Source: Tiliqua scincoides (taxonomy: Eukaryota > Chordata > Lepidosauria > Squamata > Scincidae). From it: a stretch of DNA of 64,000 bases. How positions within the stretch are numbered: position 1 is the stretch's first letter; each line of letters begins with the position of its first letter. The notes under the pieces are model-generated. The model did not search any database. It saw nothing but the letters and a program-made list of their open reading frames with translations, and had not been told where the DNA came from. Positions 37,144 to 50,357 of this stretch are shown one piece after another. The position numbers and the translations under genes were made by a program. The stretch covers positions 265,433,024-265,497,023 of the forward strand of contig NC_089822.1 in the NCBI RefSeq assembly GCF_035046505.1, given 5' to 3'.

Positions 37144-38603
37144 GTAAGGGTGTCCTTTATTCTTGGTATGTAGGAACCAAAGACATGAACTGCTATTCTT
37201 GTTTCCCACTGTTAGAATTCCACAATAAAATGGGGCATGTAGGGTTGAAACTTGTGTTCTGAACATGCTTGATGTTCATTGCTGTTATAGAGCTGAGCAT
37301 GGCCTGACTGATGCTTTCTGGACCTGCAAAATGCACCACTTCTACCTGACAGTGCTGGTCACGCCTCCTCAGGTCCTTCTTCTGTATTGTTCAGCTTCTT
37401 TCCCCATGAATTGGTGGTTTGTCGACGACTAGGCACTGCTGCTAGGGGGATTTTGCATGACCTGCCGCTTGATCCTATCACCAGGGAAATGTGGGATTTC
37501 TCAGACTGACAGAAGGGGCTGTGTATCCATGACCTGTACCTCATGTCTCCAGACAAACACTGAACTGTTGCACTGGGGGCATGACGTGGGTCTGCTCTGG
37601 TTCCCTCTATGGGTGGTTTGATGTCTAAAGTGAAGGGGGCTTAGGGTTGAAGATTATTTCTCCCAACTCCCACATATGTTTTCCAGACCACCTCCAGGAC
37701 TTGTGGTTTATGCCATCTTGGCTGTTGTCTGTTGTGGCATCAGCAAGGTCTTTGGAACCTGTTGATTTGCCAGCTCTATTTGGGCATCAGATCCAAGTGG
37801 AGAAACTGCCAACTTAAGTCCTGGTTTTCTTCAGTGACAGATCTTAGCACTTTCTCCTGTTAGGAAAAGTGGGTTTGCTGAAGAAGAACATTGTGAGCTG
37901 AGGGGAAGACAAGGAGTGTCTTTGCCCTTTAAGCTCTTCCTGCTCAGCCTGGGCTTGTCTGGGGAGGCATTCATGGTGCTCTGGGACAGAGGGAATCTGC
38001 CTTCTGAGTCACACCCATCTGGCTCACTACTGCCAACACTGTTTGACAGCAGCTGTCCAGGGTTCAAGCAGGGATAACTCTCAGCCCTCTCTTGAGTTGA
38101 TGCCAGGGATGTTTTCTGGGCCCTTTGTGCACAAAACAAGTACTCAGTCACTGAGCTATGACTGTTCCGGAATGAGAATCTGGTGCTTTAGTGAGAGTTG
38201 CTGAGGAGATGAGAAGGCCACCTTGTTTCTCTGCTTGCCTAAATTCCCAGTCACTTTGCAGAGAGGGAATTGCCAGAAGAGGAGGGGGACAGCTGACCTT
38301 CTGGTTAAGGCTTTCCTTGCATGTGATCAGAGGTAGATGAGAGAAGCGTGGCTGGTTTCACATTTGCAACTGGATTCCCAACTGGTCCCTCATTCCAGCA
38401 CTTTTCAGCAGTGAGCCTGTACTTACATAAACCAGACTGACCCTTTCAGAACTGACCATTCAGCTCATTCATGTGAAGGTGTTCAGCGAGGGCACCTCTT
38501 GTCCCGTCCCATTCCGAGCCACTCTGGAGGTGGGCGGCAGTCGTTTAGGAAAGGCTGGATATTTTGTAAGCAGAAGGAACTCATTCTCTTGTTTCTTTCT
38601 CAG

Positions 38604-38693
38604 AGGAGTTTCCCAAACCTGCCTTTGTTACTCAGCTGGAGGAAGGAGAGTATGCATTTTTCCAGGAGCACCAGGAAGAAGAGGAATCAGCAG
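38604..38693 (+). CDS. Acidic linker exon of zinc-finger gene B
   Basis: 90 bases between TTTCTTTCTCAG and CAG|GTAATT, phase 1 to phase 1. It encodes EEFPKPAFVTQLEE followed by an acidic stretch. It is the counterpart of 16,361-16,450 and is kept in frame. Confidence 0.85.
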
Positions 38694-39217
38694 GTAATTC
38701 TATTACACACAACACAACTGAATACAGCAGTAGCTTTGGATCAGTGTGTGCTGGCTGACCGGGGACACCTCACCACTGTAAGCAAAATTTTGGCCACAAG
38801 TCTCCTAAGGGAAAAGGAGTTGCGGACCTGACCCCTGTGCTGTCCTTCAGCACAGACAATATGGCATTGAAACTGTTGTGAAGCCTTAGAAAATTCTGAG
38901 GGAGGACCCCTCTTGTGACATTGGGCACAATCCTAACCATGTCTACTTGGAAGGAAGTCCTATTTTGTTCAATGGGGGTTACTTTCAGGAAACTGGTTAG
39001 GATTGCAGCCATTACCTACAAGGGATAGAAAAGCTGCTCCAGTCCCAGGCTGAGTCAGGTTGCAACAAGCCAGGCAGTTGTAATTTTTTACTCTTGCACA
39101 ACAGCTAACTATGAATGGATTACTGAGAGGGCTGCAATCCTAAGCAAGGCTTTGAATGGCTGCCTTGGGACCCTTTGGGAGAAAGGAAGCAGAAAAGTAC
39201 TGGAAATAAATTAATAA

Positions 39218-40999
<1,782 letters not shown>

Positions 41000-41142
41000 A
41001 TGCTTGGAGTGTGGAGAGCTTCAGTATTTCCTCAAACCTGACTGCGTATCAAAGAACCCACATGGGGCAGGAACCATATAAAAGTTTGGCATGTGGGAAG
41101 AGCTTCATTCAGAGCTCATACCTGCCTGTGTATCTGTTGTGA
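41000..41142 (+). pseudogene. Remnant C2H2 fingers after the frameshift in gene B
   Basis: Downstream of the 40,999 stop, text like [22 protein letters not shown] and [11 protein letters not shown] is readable only out of the main frame and carries altered ligands (a SLACG finger keeps only one of its two cysteines, and VY stands where the zinc-binding H should be). These are lost former fingers 17 and 18. Confidence 0.75.
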
Positions 41143-42848
41143 TATATGCCCCAGGCCCATATGAATTTACAGGCTGGATAGGACAAGGCTAGGCCCTGAT
41201 GGCCTGAATGCATGCAGTATAGCACTGCAAGTATTCTTGGCCTGAATACATGCAGTATAGCACTGTTGCATCATGGGATTGTCTGATGCAACAGGGCATA
41301 GCAGGGATGATGCAGTACCAAGTCACAAGACTATGAGTCATACTGTCACCAGATCGTAGCCCGCTTCCCATTGGCCAGTGCCTGTATATATTTGAGCCTG
41401 TACAAGCTACTGTGTGGGAGATGTTATGTGCCAGCCCACTTTGCTTTTAGGGGGAGTAGCCCACTTCTCTTCTATCAGCAGCCTGAACAGCTGAGGGACA
41501 GGAAAGCCCTGAAGTGCCTCCTGGAAGTGCTGGAAAATCTGCCGAAGCACCCCATTTATTGCCATCAAAGACTCATTTGCATATTAATCTCTGTTCCCCC
41601 ATCACTACAAGACCACTTGTGATGGGGTCCTGCTGACTACTCAGGTAGACTCCAAGGTAAGCCTAACATCAGGTGTTGTGTCCTTTGTCAGACTTCAGGC
41701 CCTGAAGGATCCCAGCCAGGATCCCAGTGTTTGGATCCCAGCCAGGCTGACCCCCCTCCAAGCCAGTCTCCCATTGCCTCTGGGGTCACAACCTCCTAAT
41801 GAAGGATGATGGGGTTTAAAGTTGGACCAATCTAGATTTGGATTGACCCCTCGAGTTGCTCATCCTAGTGCTCGTTCTTGGAGAATTAACTCTTGAGCTT
41901 AAGTGGAGTGCGGCCTTCCCACCAGTGGCAGACGCAGCCCTGGCAGGGATCGATGATGGAGAGGGAGGACTTGGAAGGTCAGCAAATAGAATATATGCCT
42001 GAATGATGCTCTTTGGTCCAATCCAGGCACCAGGGTACCAGACCTTCAGGAACTCTGACCTCATCGGCTGATGCAATCCTTTCCCCCTCTGACCCCGAAA
42101 GTCACAGCTGTATCATCCACTTACCGCTTAGTGTAGGAAAAATCACTCCCAGAAGCACCAGGGTGTGTGTTTCCCCTCAGGATAGTGGGCCCTGCGAGGT
42201 GGCAACGCAACAACACGTGGAGGTGACAGTACAACAGATTCCTTTAAGCTAAGAATAAGGATGAGATAAGTAGCATGTAAACATACCCATGCGGGTTACA
42301 GATTTCGCCCGCCCAGGCTGTGTCTCGCCTCCCGGCTCAGTCTCAGCCCAAGAGGCCAACCACCGCTGTACCGTTTCCAGTGTTAGGAGTGTGAGGATTC
42401 CCATCAGCACGACCTGCATCTTTTATACCCCCTTAACGGAAGGTTCCAGAGTCAAGCGCACATAAGGACAGTAGTTCTACCAGCCTCCCGCAGTGCAGAA
42501 GGTCCCTCTCTGGTACGGTGCATCCTCCCAGACCCACAACATGGAGTCAGGCCTAACGAGGTGCAGCCCAGATAATAGGGGTTGCTTCTTTGTCCACATG
42601 CGGTGCTGTTTCCCAGCCAGAATTCCCAGGTTTAGCAGCCTTTTCCATTGTGTATACAGATGTGTTTCTTTTTTCCAGAATGCTTCCTCGGAGGGAACAT
42701 GATCCAAGGCTGCCCTCCTTCCATGTGCAGGGAACACAGCAAGTCTGAATGGTCTTCCCTTGTTCTCTGGAACTATTTTTCTCCATTCAAGTTTATTTTG
42801 GCTTGAGAATTATGAGAAGCACACAACAAAGCACTTTGATACCTTACC
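41143..42848. other. 3' flank of gene B, mostly unassigned
   Basis: 41,430-41,586 matches the unit A 3' flank. 41,143-41,430 has a direct repeat of GCATGCAGTATAGCACTG words (about 41,208 and 41,250). 42,480-42,790 partly matches unit A near 23,960-24,030. No gene recognised. Confidence 0.45.
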
Positions 42849-43258
42849 CAGTTGTTCTCACACATTTAGCACCAGGACCCACTTTTTAGAATGAGAATCT
42901 GTCAGGACCCACCGGAAGTGATGTCATGACTGGGTGACATCATCAAGCAGGAAAATTTTTTAACAATCTTAGGCTGCAATCCTACCCCCACTGATCCAGG
43001 AGTAATTCCCATTTACTATCATTGTTAAAGAATTTACATAGTAGCTTGATAAAAGCACAGGTCTGTATCATTTCCCCAAATGCAGTCACCTATCATGCAT
43101 CTATACCGATCATATCACCTATCACTATATATCACTATACCTATCACCTATCATCAAGTCTAACATATTAAAAATAATATATTGAAATGAATGGGGACCC
43201 ATCTGAAATTGATTTGCAACCCACCTATCGGCCTCAACCCCCAGTTTGAGAAACACTG
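42849..43258. mobile_element. hAT-like MITE (unit B copy)
   Basis: Counterpart of 24,101-24,978 without the LTR. Ends CAGTTGTTCTCA and TGAGAAACACTG. A local TATCACC-type expansion sits at 43,086-43,155. Confidence 0.75.
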
Positions 43259-43659
43259 CCTTATAATCGATAGACTGTGAACCTAGGCATAGGATAGCAG
43301 CTTGGATGGATGTCCCCACAGTGTTTTGATATGAATCTTGACGGGGAATAGTCAATTGCTTATAGTTACACAGATAGGAATTTTTCTCATATGGCTGCAG
43401 GCGGCAATTCTCTGCATCAGGTATGAATAGACTGTCTTGTCCTTCCCAGGGCAGAGACAGAACACACCGAGCTGCTGCCTAAGGAGGGTGTTCATAGGAT
43501 CTCTGCAAGAGTCACTGCTCTGGTCTGGCCCCCTTTCAATCAGCCTCTGCTGATTGTGGAAAAAGATAATTATTCCACATGTCTTTGCAATGGGGTGACA
43601 ATCTTCTATACCAGGGGTGTCAAACATAAGGCCTGGGGGCAGGATGTGGCCCATGGAAG

Positions 43660-44520
43660 CTCAGCCTGCTCTCCTGGCGCCTGCTCTCCTGGCACCTGCT
43701 CTCCATGTGGCCTCCACCTTCTGGCAGAGACACTCCTGAGCATCCCTGTGCTCAAACAGAGGTCACCTTGGTTTCATGATGTCATAAAGTTCATCATGTC
43801 ATAGAGGCACCTGTTTGGAGACTACCTGGCCCTCCCATCCCATCCTCACCTAGTCAGCCAAGTTGGGCTGCCAGTACTAAAGTTGCTACAGAAGCACCAG
43901 TTTTACGTGCCAACGTATCTAGATGCCCATCTGGCACCATTAATTGTTTCTTCCAGAACCCATACACACAAATGGACGTGAGGGCAGGGTTGGCTGAAGA
44001 AGCATGGCACTTCACTTCTGGAATGCACACATTTCTTCCAGTGCTGGTTCTCACAGAAGCTCCAGGCGGATCTTGGTTGGTCTGAAGGCGAACGGGACCT
44101 GGGGCGGGAGTTGCAGGAGCGCAAGGGTTGAGGGTGTGCTCCCTCACCAGCTCCCCGAGAGAGGCGAGAGGCGCATGGCCCTGCAGCTGCCAGCTGGAAC
44201 TCAGTTTGGATAAGGCAGTAACATGATTGGATCATAGCCCTTTCTCACACAGGCTTGGAAAGATTGCCACGACCTCCCAAATCTTTTTAAATAAAATAAA
44301 TAAATAAATAGTTCCATCAGAGGTCTGTGTTTCATTATGTTCTTTTAATCATTCCCCTAAAGTCTGCTCTATCAGTTACAACTGCTCTCAGAACTCTAAA
44401 CAGAGAGGAATGGATGGCTTCTGCTATAAAAATGACACCCAAGGTGGTTCTCCGACTTTTAGTATCAGGGCACACTTCTTAGAATGACAATCTGTCCAGG
44501 ACCCACCTCAGAAGGTGGAG
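43660..44520. repeat. Partial third copy (C) of unit B sequence
   Basis: 43,690-43,830 matches 28,015-28,160, and 44,245-44,520 matches 28,169-28,430 plus 28,880-28,925. It lacks the tRNA-derived SINE found in B and has an extra block at about 43,853-44,240. This suggests a further, mostly lost, duplication or a shared long repeat. Confidence 0.6.
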
Positions 44521-45113
44521 CAGTTTCAAGGAGACCCATAGGGGCAGCTTCCCAGTCGTGGCGGGCCCAGGACCTACCAAGGATGATGAAGTGGGTCTCA
44601 AAGGTAAGAAGTTTCCAGCAGAAGTTTGGGAACCACTGCTGGAAAGTATTAAACCCTCCCCCCCACTGGCTTTCTACCTTCTGGGGTATGATGCCGCACA
44701 ACCAGGAGTTGGGATTTCTTTCACAGTTTGGGGGTTTCTTCACATTTCATGTGGGTTCTTTTGGTTGAGTCATTTCAGGTAGGTGTGAAGCCAGAGAAAG
44801 AATCCGGAGTGGGGAATGGGAGAAAGAGAGAGAAGTGATAAGAAGGAAAACGTCTTTCTCCTTTTTTTCTTCCCCATAAATCCAGACGAAAGCTTATTTT
44901 ATTCAACTGACTCTGGCTTCTGGGGTGATTCCCACTGGGACACTTTCACCATGTTCACTCATTGCTACTCCTCCTCCGAGTGTCTTAGGAGAGACAATTT
45001 TATTTATTATTAAATTGATTTGTAATGTGTTTTAAAATGGATTTAGCAAAGTGGCGAACAGATCTCAGACATAATAACAAGGCCTGCAGGGAACCAGCTC
45101 AGTCAGCCTCATG
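44521..45113. other. Unassigned stretch before the LTR element
   Basis: A hAT-like MITE end (GGGAACCACTGCTGG) lies near 44,628-44,642. Otherwise there is AT-rich sequence with no recognised frame. Confidence 0.4.
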
Positions 45114-45118
45114 GATGG

Positions 45119-46461
45119 TGTCGTACACTTGAGCTCACTCCCAGGGTTTTGAAATTTTAGAGCAGACCTGCTGGCAGCTGTACTTGGCATGTTGTACCTC
45201 TGCTGATTGCTCTGGTTCTCTGGACTCCATGATGCACATGCTTGGAACTCTTGGAACTCCAGGAGTTGAGCTTGATGCATCCCTGAGTGTGATCTCGGGT
45301 GCCTCTCATCCTCCATGCTCATCGGTGGTGCAGACTTAGGTCTGTAAACCCCTTCCAACAGGCTTGGGGATTGGGAATCCAGTATGTTGACTGGCATCGG
45401 TCCCACAGTCCCTTCTACCTCTTCAACAGCATACAACTGATCTCTGTACATCATGTTGCTGTTCTCTATCCTATGCTAGTTCTGCTTAACGTTGCTGAGG
45501 CAGAACAGCCCTTACTGCCAAAATAACAAACCACTGAAATCTTTGTAGAGGTTTTGCTCTGCCTTAAGTGTAACCACTTTTGGGAACAAAGTTCAGTCGG
45601 ATCCCAGCGCTAGGCCACCATGTCGTAAGACTTGAGCTCACTCCCAGGGTTTTGGGGTGCTCAGAGTTGTTGGTTCTGAACCCTAGAGCCCTCAAAGATC
45701 CCTGTTCGGTAGTACTGCCACCACCCTGTAAGAGCCAGTGCCTCAGTCCAGGGAAACCGAGACCCTCTAGGCTTAACTATATCCCTTGTAGGCACTGAGC
45801 ACTTTCTTTACTTAAAGTCTCAGTCCTCAAGTTTCTAGTCCACAATGAGGATTTTTGGTAGCTTGCTGAATGGCTAGGCAGGATTCTGAACCTTTGTCCC
45901 CAACAGACAATGAACCAACATGGTAAAAGGATTTTTTACTTTATTAAGTACATAGAGTTACAAAAAGGCAGCAAATGCTAGAGGCATAAAACTTCTAGGA
46001 AACATATCAGCATAAAACAATAAAGCTAACTGGCTATCTCTATTATTCCCTAACGCTCACCTGGGTCAGCTTCTTTTGTAGATCCTCAGTTACCTATGAG
46101 GCCACATGGTCCTGGCCTGGGGCAGGATGTGCACCCACGCCAAAAGACAAAGACCAAAGACTTTGTTCTTATACTTCTCATGCCAAGAGGATGGTGTGAC
46201 TCTCTACTCATTTCAAACTGCCCAATCAGAACTCTTGGGGACAGAATCTTCTCGAAGTGGGGCTGGATGCTAGTTCTCTTAGTTCTCCCCCTCCCCACTG
46301 GGGATTCCTGGGCGCCTCTCTGGCTACTGAGGTGCTACATCTATCACCTTCCATGAGTTGTAAATACCTTTCAGCTAGGATTCCAGCCATTCTATGTTAC
46401 TGGGTTACTTTGGTTCAGGCTTTGCAATGCTACTAGGCCTGAACTGCACATATTCATGACA
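45119..46461 (-). mobile_element. LTR retrotransposon fossil, mostly deleted
   Basis: The element has a 5-base target duplication GATGG (45,114-45,118 and 46,462-46,466). An LTR of 841 bases (45,621-46,461, TG...CA) carries AATAAA on the minus strand. A primer-binding-like TGGTGGCC follows directly inside, then a short gag-like open stretch (about 45,454-45,150). At the other end only about 35 bases of the second LTR remain (TGTCGTACACTTGAGCTCAC at 45,119). Probably Ty3/Gypsy-like or ERV; family not fixed. Broken by large deletion. Confidence 0.65.
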
Positions 46462-46466
46462 GATGG

Positions 46467-48870
46467 GTAGGCCCAGCAGGAACTGAAAGGGGCTTGAAAA
46501 TAGACAAGTAAACAGTGTGCCCTTGACTTCCAAGCCCACTAATTAATACAGTATTGGTCCACTGTGGCATAGCAAGAGGGGGTGCAAAGCACTAAGTTTC
46601 ACAGGGAGCCTCACCGCGGTGTGCAAGCAGCCCCTCCCCTTTGCAGCCATTCCAGACAGTGGGAGCAAAAGGGAGGCGTACACCCAGATGGCCTCCCTGA
46701 AACGCTCTCTGAAACATTCATGCCTCCGTTTTGCTCCCATCGCCTGGAATGGCTCCCAAGGGGAGGGGCCCCTTGCATTGCCATGTTTTCACCCTACACT
46801 GCTTACGCTATGGGCAAAGCCATGTTCCTGACAGGTTTCTGCATTTGGGATGCGTTCTTTATTCAGTAGAAAAAACGTGGAAGTGACTTTTTCAGCATGC
46901 TGCTAGGGTGCTTCCAGCGCGGTTACTTTAAAAATGACAAAACGGCACCCCGTCATTAAAATCAATTGAACTGAGGCCGTCACATTGTCACCATAAACTG
47001 CATGCACTATGGAGGCCAACGTGTTCCTGACAGGTTCCTGAATTTGTTTTGATAGAAAAGAGATGGAAGTGAGGTGAGAATGGTGATGGCCATCCTTTCT
47101 AGCTCTGAGCTTGCTAGGAAAAATTCTAGCATGGTGTGCATTTTCTTCCCTGGGAGCACTGAGGCTGGGACACAGGGCTCCAGTTTTGGATTACTGTTGG
47201 CAGAGCCCTGTGGGCCAGGGCATGTTGGCAACAAATGGAACTGGAAAAGGTGCAGAAGAGAGTGACCAACATGGGCTGGAGGACCTCCCTTATGAGGAAA
47301 GGCTACAACGTTTAGGGATCCAGTCTAGACAGAAGGCACCTGAAGGAGGGGGGGTGGTCATGATTGAGGCATATAAAATTATGTGTAGGGCGGTGTTTTG
47401 CCAAATTCCCAGTCCAAGCTTCACTTAGAGAACTTATGCCCACTTTAAGCTAATTAGCTTAAATTTTAGCTCCCCTGCATTCCCCAACAATGACCCCAGT
47501 TCTCCACTGCAGAACTCCAGCACCAGGATAGCTCGCCTGTTCAACCTGCAGAGGTTCTCCTTCCTCCCCTTTCCTACCAGCAGCTACTCCAGCCACTACA
47601 GCAGCCTCTTGGTCCTCAGCAGGTCTTGGGCACGGCAGCCACACACCAATCTCCAGCAGTCCTCAGAAGTCCATTTATCCATCTGTCTGTTACTCAACCA
47701 GTCCGTTGGTCAGTCAACAGGTCCAGTAAGTTTCTGTTTAGACAACAAAGGCAATAGATTGGACTGAATGTTCACTTAATTACCTAATTGCATAAAGACG
47801 AGGATTGGAGAGCGTATCCCTAATTGGCACACACCTGTGCTTGGGCCTCACAGTTTGCAATTGTTTTCCATGTACTCAGGAGTGTGTGTGTGTGTGTGCG
47901 CGCGCGCTATAGTCTCTGCTGCAATAAATGTTTTTCATGATTTTCTTTCAGGTGCCCCAAACAATCTTGTTCCCATTTGCTGTAACAGACCACCACAGCT
48001 ACCCGTCAGGACTGAAGTGTTTGGAAAGTTCATGCGTGGGCAGGGAAAGATATATTTTTGGGCTTTAAAGGACAAATTTAAAGGAAAGAAGGAAGTTTTC
48101 TGCTCTGGAATTTGTGCTTCAAGAGTTAAACCAACAGAGCGCTGATTGTTAGAGAGGCCTGGAAATTTGAAAAAAAAAAAAAAGAGGTGGGTGGGAAGTA
48201 AGAAAGAAATCTCTTTCCTGCTCCTCCCTCCCTCCCTACTGAGAAGAACTTTTCAGTTCAAGTTGCCCAGGCTTGGACACCACTGGAGTGAACTGGGAAA
48301 AACTCCATGGAAATTGGTGCTGCAGTTCCCACGTGTGGAGTGTGAGTTAAATAACTTTTGGGGTAAGGTGGGTAAGAACAAGAAAGGGAAGTAAGAAAAG
48401 GGGTAGAAAAGTTAGAAGGCTGTTGGGGAAGGTGAAATTCCTCAATAAGTATCGCAACCCAAAGGGCTCCCAAGGCTCTGTTTAGGAGTGTAGTGTAAAC
48501 CAAAAGGTTTGAGATCTGCTGCCTGACAGCCCTATCCCATGCATGTCTACTCAGAAATAAGTCCCATAATAGTCAATGGTGCTTACTCCCATGAAAGTGA
48601 GGATAGGATTGCAGCCTCTGATACCTGCTGGGTGCCACGCAGATACTTAGACACTATTTGCCTTAGACTCTGCAGCATCCAGTTTGGGGTGTTGCTTTGT
48701 AAAGGATTTGCTGAATTTGGAGTTGGGGGGGTTGCTGCTGCTGCTTCTGTTTCTGTGATGTTTGAAACTGTGTTGCATGATATTTTCCAAAACAGGAGGG
48801 CTCTTTGTGGGGATTTGGGCTCCCAGGGGGCAGCACTCTGAGCAGGCGCATTTCAGTGCAATCTTCTATT
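46467..48870. other. Intergenic, repeat-rich, no gene recognised
   Basis: 46,790-46,900 and 46,990-47,080 share an imperfect repeat (GTTCCTGACAGGTT). A CR1 scrap lies at 47,232-47,392. A (GT)n/(GC)n run is at about 47,880-47,908. A short squamate interspersed repeat is at about 48,527-48,620. Confidence 0.45.
47232..47392 (+). mobile_element. CR1 LINE fragment
   Basis: Plus-strand text matching the CR1 ORF2 C-terminal region (LEKVQKRVT and LPYEERLQRLG, then MIEAYKIM), the same segment that is open in antisense at 56,963-57,589. It is short and broken. Confidence 0.75.
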
Positions 48871-49297
48871 CCAGGGGTGTCCAAATTTTTTTGCAGGAGG
48901 GCCAAATTATCTCTCTGACACTGTGTTGGGGGCCGGGGGCAAAAGCTGCTCTTTTTAAAAACTTGAATAAATTTACATAAATGAACATACTATAGATGGA
49001 ACTTATATGAATGAGTGAAGGTCTCATGATAGCTCAGCACCTGTAGAAGGCCTTGTGCAAAGCAAGGCCGGCCTTTTCTTTGCACATCTTTGTTTCACAG
49101 ATGTGAAACAGCCGCAGTGGAGGGAGCCCTCGGCCTGCAGCTCGCACGAGAGGTCGAGCAGTTGGCCCTCGCACTGAGTGCAGTCGCATTGGACCAGCAC
49201 AGGCTGCAGCAAGTCTCCAGTGGGCCAGAGGCTCAATGGAGACAGAGGTCCCCGTGAGCTGGATTGGGGGTCCCCAGGCCAGAGTTTTGGCACCCCT
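48871..49297. mobile_element. hAT MITE (CAGGGGTGTCCAAA family), copy 1
   Basis: Ends CCAGGGGTGTCCAAA and TTTTGGCACCCCT, with an 8-base target duplication CTTCTATT (48,863-48,870 and 49,298-49,305). Inner text ATCTCTCTGACAC is shared with 52,192, 62,195 and 63,825. Confidence 0.88.
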
Positions 49298-49481
49298 CTT
49301 CTATTTGGAAGGAACTCCAAGTGATGTCAGTGGGACCGACTCCCAAAAAACTGTGCGCAAGGCCGCAGCGCCAGAGGGCAGCAACTAGAGAGGTCAGGAA
49401 ATTTAACATCTTCCAGCACTTCTCAGGTAGAAACAATAACTTATTTGCAGGAAGCTGGTGGATTTATAGCGGGCAAGGGAA

Positions 49482-49666
49482 TGAGGGCCCAATCCTATCC
49501 AACTTTCCAGCACCAGTGTAGCTGCATTAATGGGGCATGTACTGCACCCTGCATTGGGGAGAAAGCCACTAAAGCCTCCACAAGGTAAGGGAACATTTGT
49601 GCCCTTACCTCAGGGCTGCATTGCAGATGCATCCGTGCTGAAAAGTTGGACAGGATCGGGCCCTCA
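49482..49666. mobile_element. Small MITE with ~30-bp terminal inverted repeats
   Basis: TGAGGGCCCAATCCTATCCA at the left is the approximate reverse complement of the right end (TTGGACAGGATCGGGCCCTCA type). It is 185 bases. No clear target duplication. Confidence 0.7.
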
Positions 49667-49972
49667 GATGCCAGTCAGGATTTTTCTGGTTTGAATCTCA
49701 CCTCTCCCATGAATTCATTGGTGGATTTAAGACAAGCTGCTCCCTCCCAGCTGCAGTATGGACCCAAAACTTCCTTTAGAAGGTTATTGAGAGGAGTGCA
49801 AACAGATAATACTTATGAGGAGCTTTGAAAGTGCTCTGCAAATGCTATTTATAAATATGCTATTATTAATGCCAAGCACTGCGAAACTTGGACCTGCAGC
49901 TCTGCAAGCATTGCTTGCTCACTGCCCAGTTTGGGTCAACCTGAGTTAGTCTGTATGTGCATGTGTGGGTCA

Positions 49973-49976
<4 letters not shown>

Positions 49977-50012
<36 letters not shown>
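49977..50012. repeat. (GT)n microsatellite
   Basis: About 18 GT units shortly before the SCAN-piggyBac promoter. Confidence 0.9.
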
Positions 50013-50015
<3 letters not shown>

Positions 50016-50149
50016 AGAAAGAGCACAGAACCAGCAGCGGCTCCTCTGCAGCTCAGCTGCTGTGAGCAGCCCTGGCAGTTCCTTCCATGCACCAGGATGG
50101 AGCAAGGAGAGGACAGCCCTTCTCTTCCCTGGGAGGGAAGGTGCTTTCT

Positions 50150-50300
50150 GATTGGCCCCCACGCCTGCCTGTCCTGCAGCAAGAAGGGTGGGGACAGGTT
50201 GCCAGGGAACCCCCTCCTCCAATCAGGCAATCCGTGACGTCATAATAGCCAATGTTCTAAACAAACCCAGAAAGCGGAAGTGGTGCATTGTTGCTCCTCC
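50150..50300 (+). promoter_or_regulatory. Candidate promoter of the SCAN-piggyBac gene (NF-Y, CRE, ETS sites)
   Basis: Inverted CCAAT at about 50,151, CCAATCA at 50,219-50,225, a perfect CRE TGACGTCA at 50,235-50,242, CCAAT at 50,249-50,253 and an ETS/GABP-type CGGAAGT at 50,275-50,281. There is no TATA box. The dense, spaced set is typical of TATA-less constitutive promoters. A putative untranslated first exon follows to 50,357 (CTGCAG|GTAGTT). Confidence 0.65.
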
Positions 50301-50357
50301 AGAGCCCAGTGTAGGAAGCTTGCAGGGAGCAGCGCTGGGCAAAGTCCAGGACTGCAG
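50300..50357 (+). other. Putative untranslated exon 1 of the SCAN-piggyBac gene
   Basis: Starts somewhere after the ETS site; the end is proposed at the donor CTGCAG|GTAGTT (50,358). The donor is moderate, and exact limits need RNA evidence. Confidence 0.4.

Noticed and set aside
37160-37262. Reading frame continuing past the KRAB exon of gene B
   Set aside because: Simply intron read-through; the conserved donor GG|GTAAGG ends the exon at 37,143 as in gene A.
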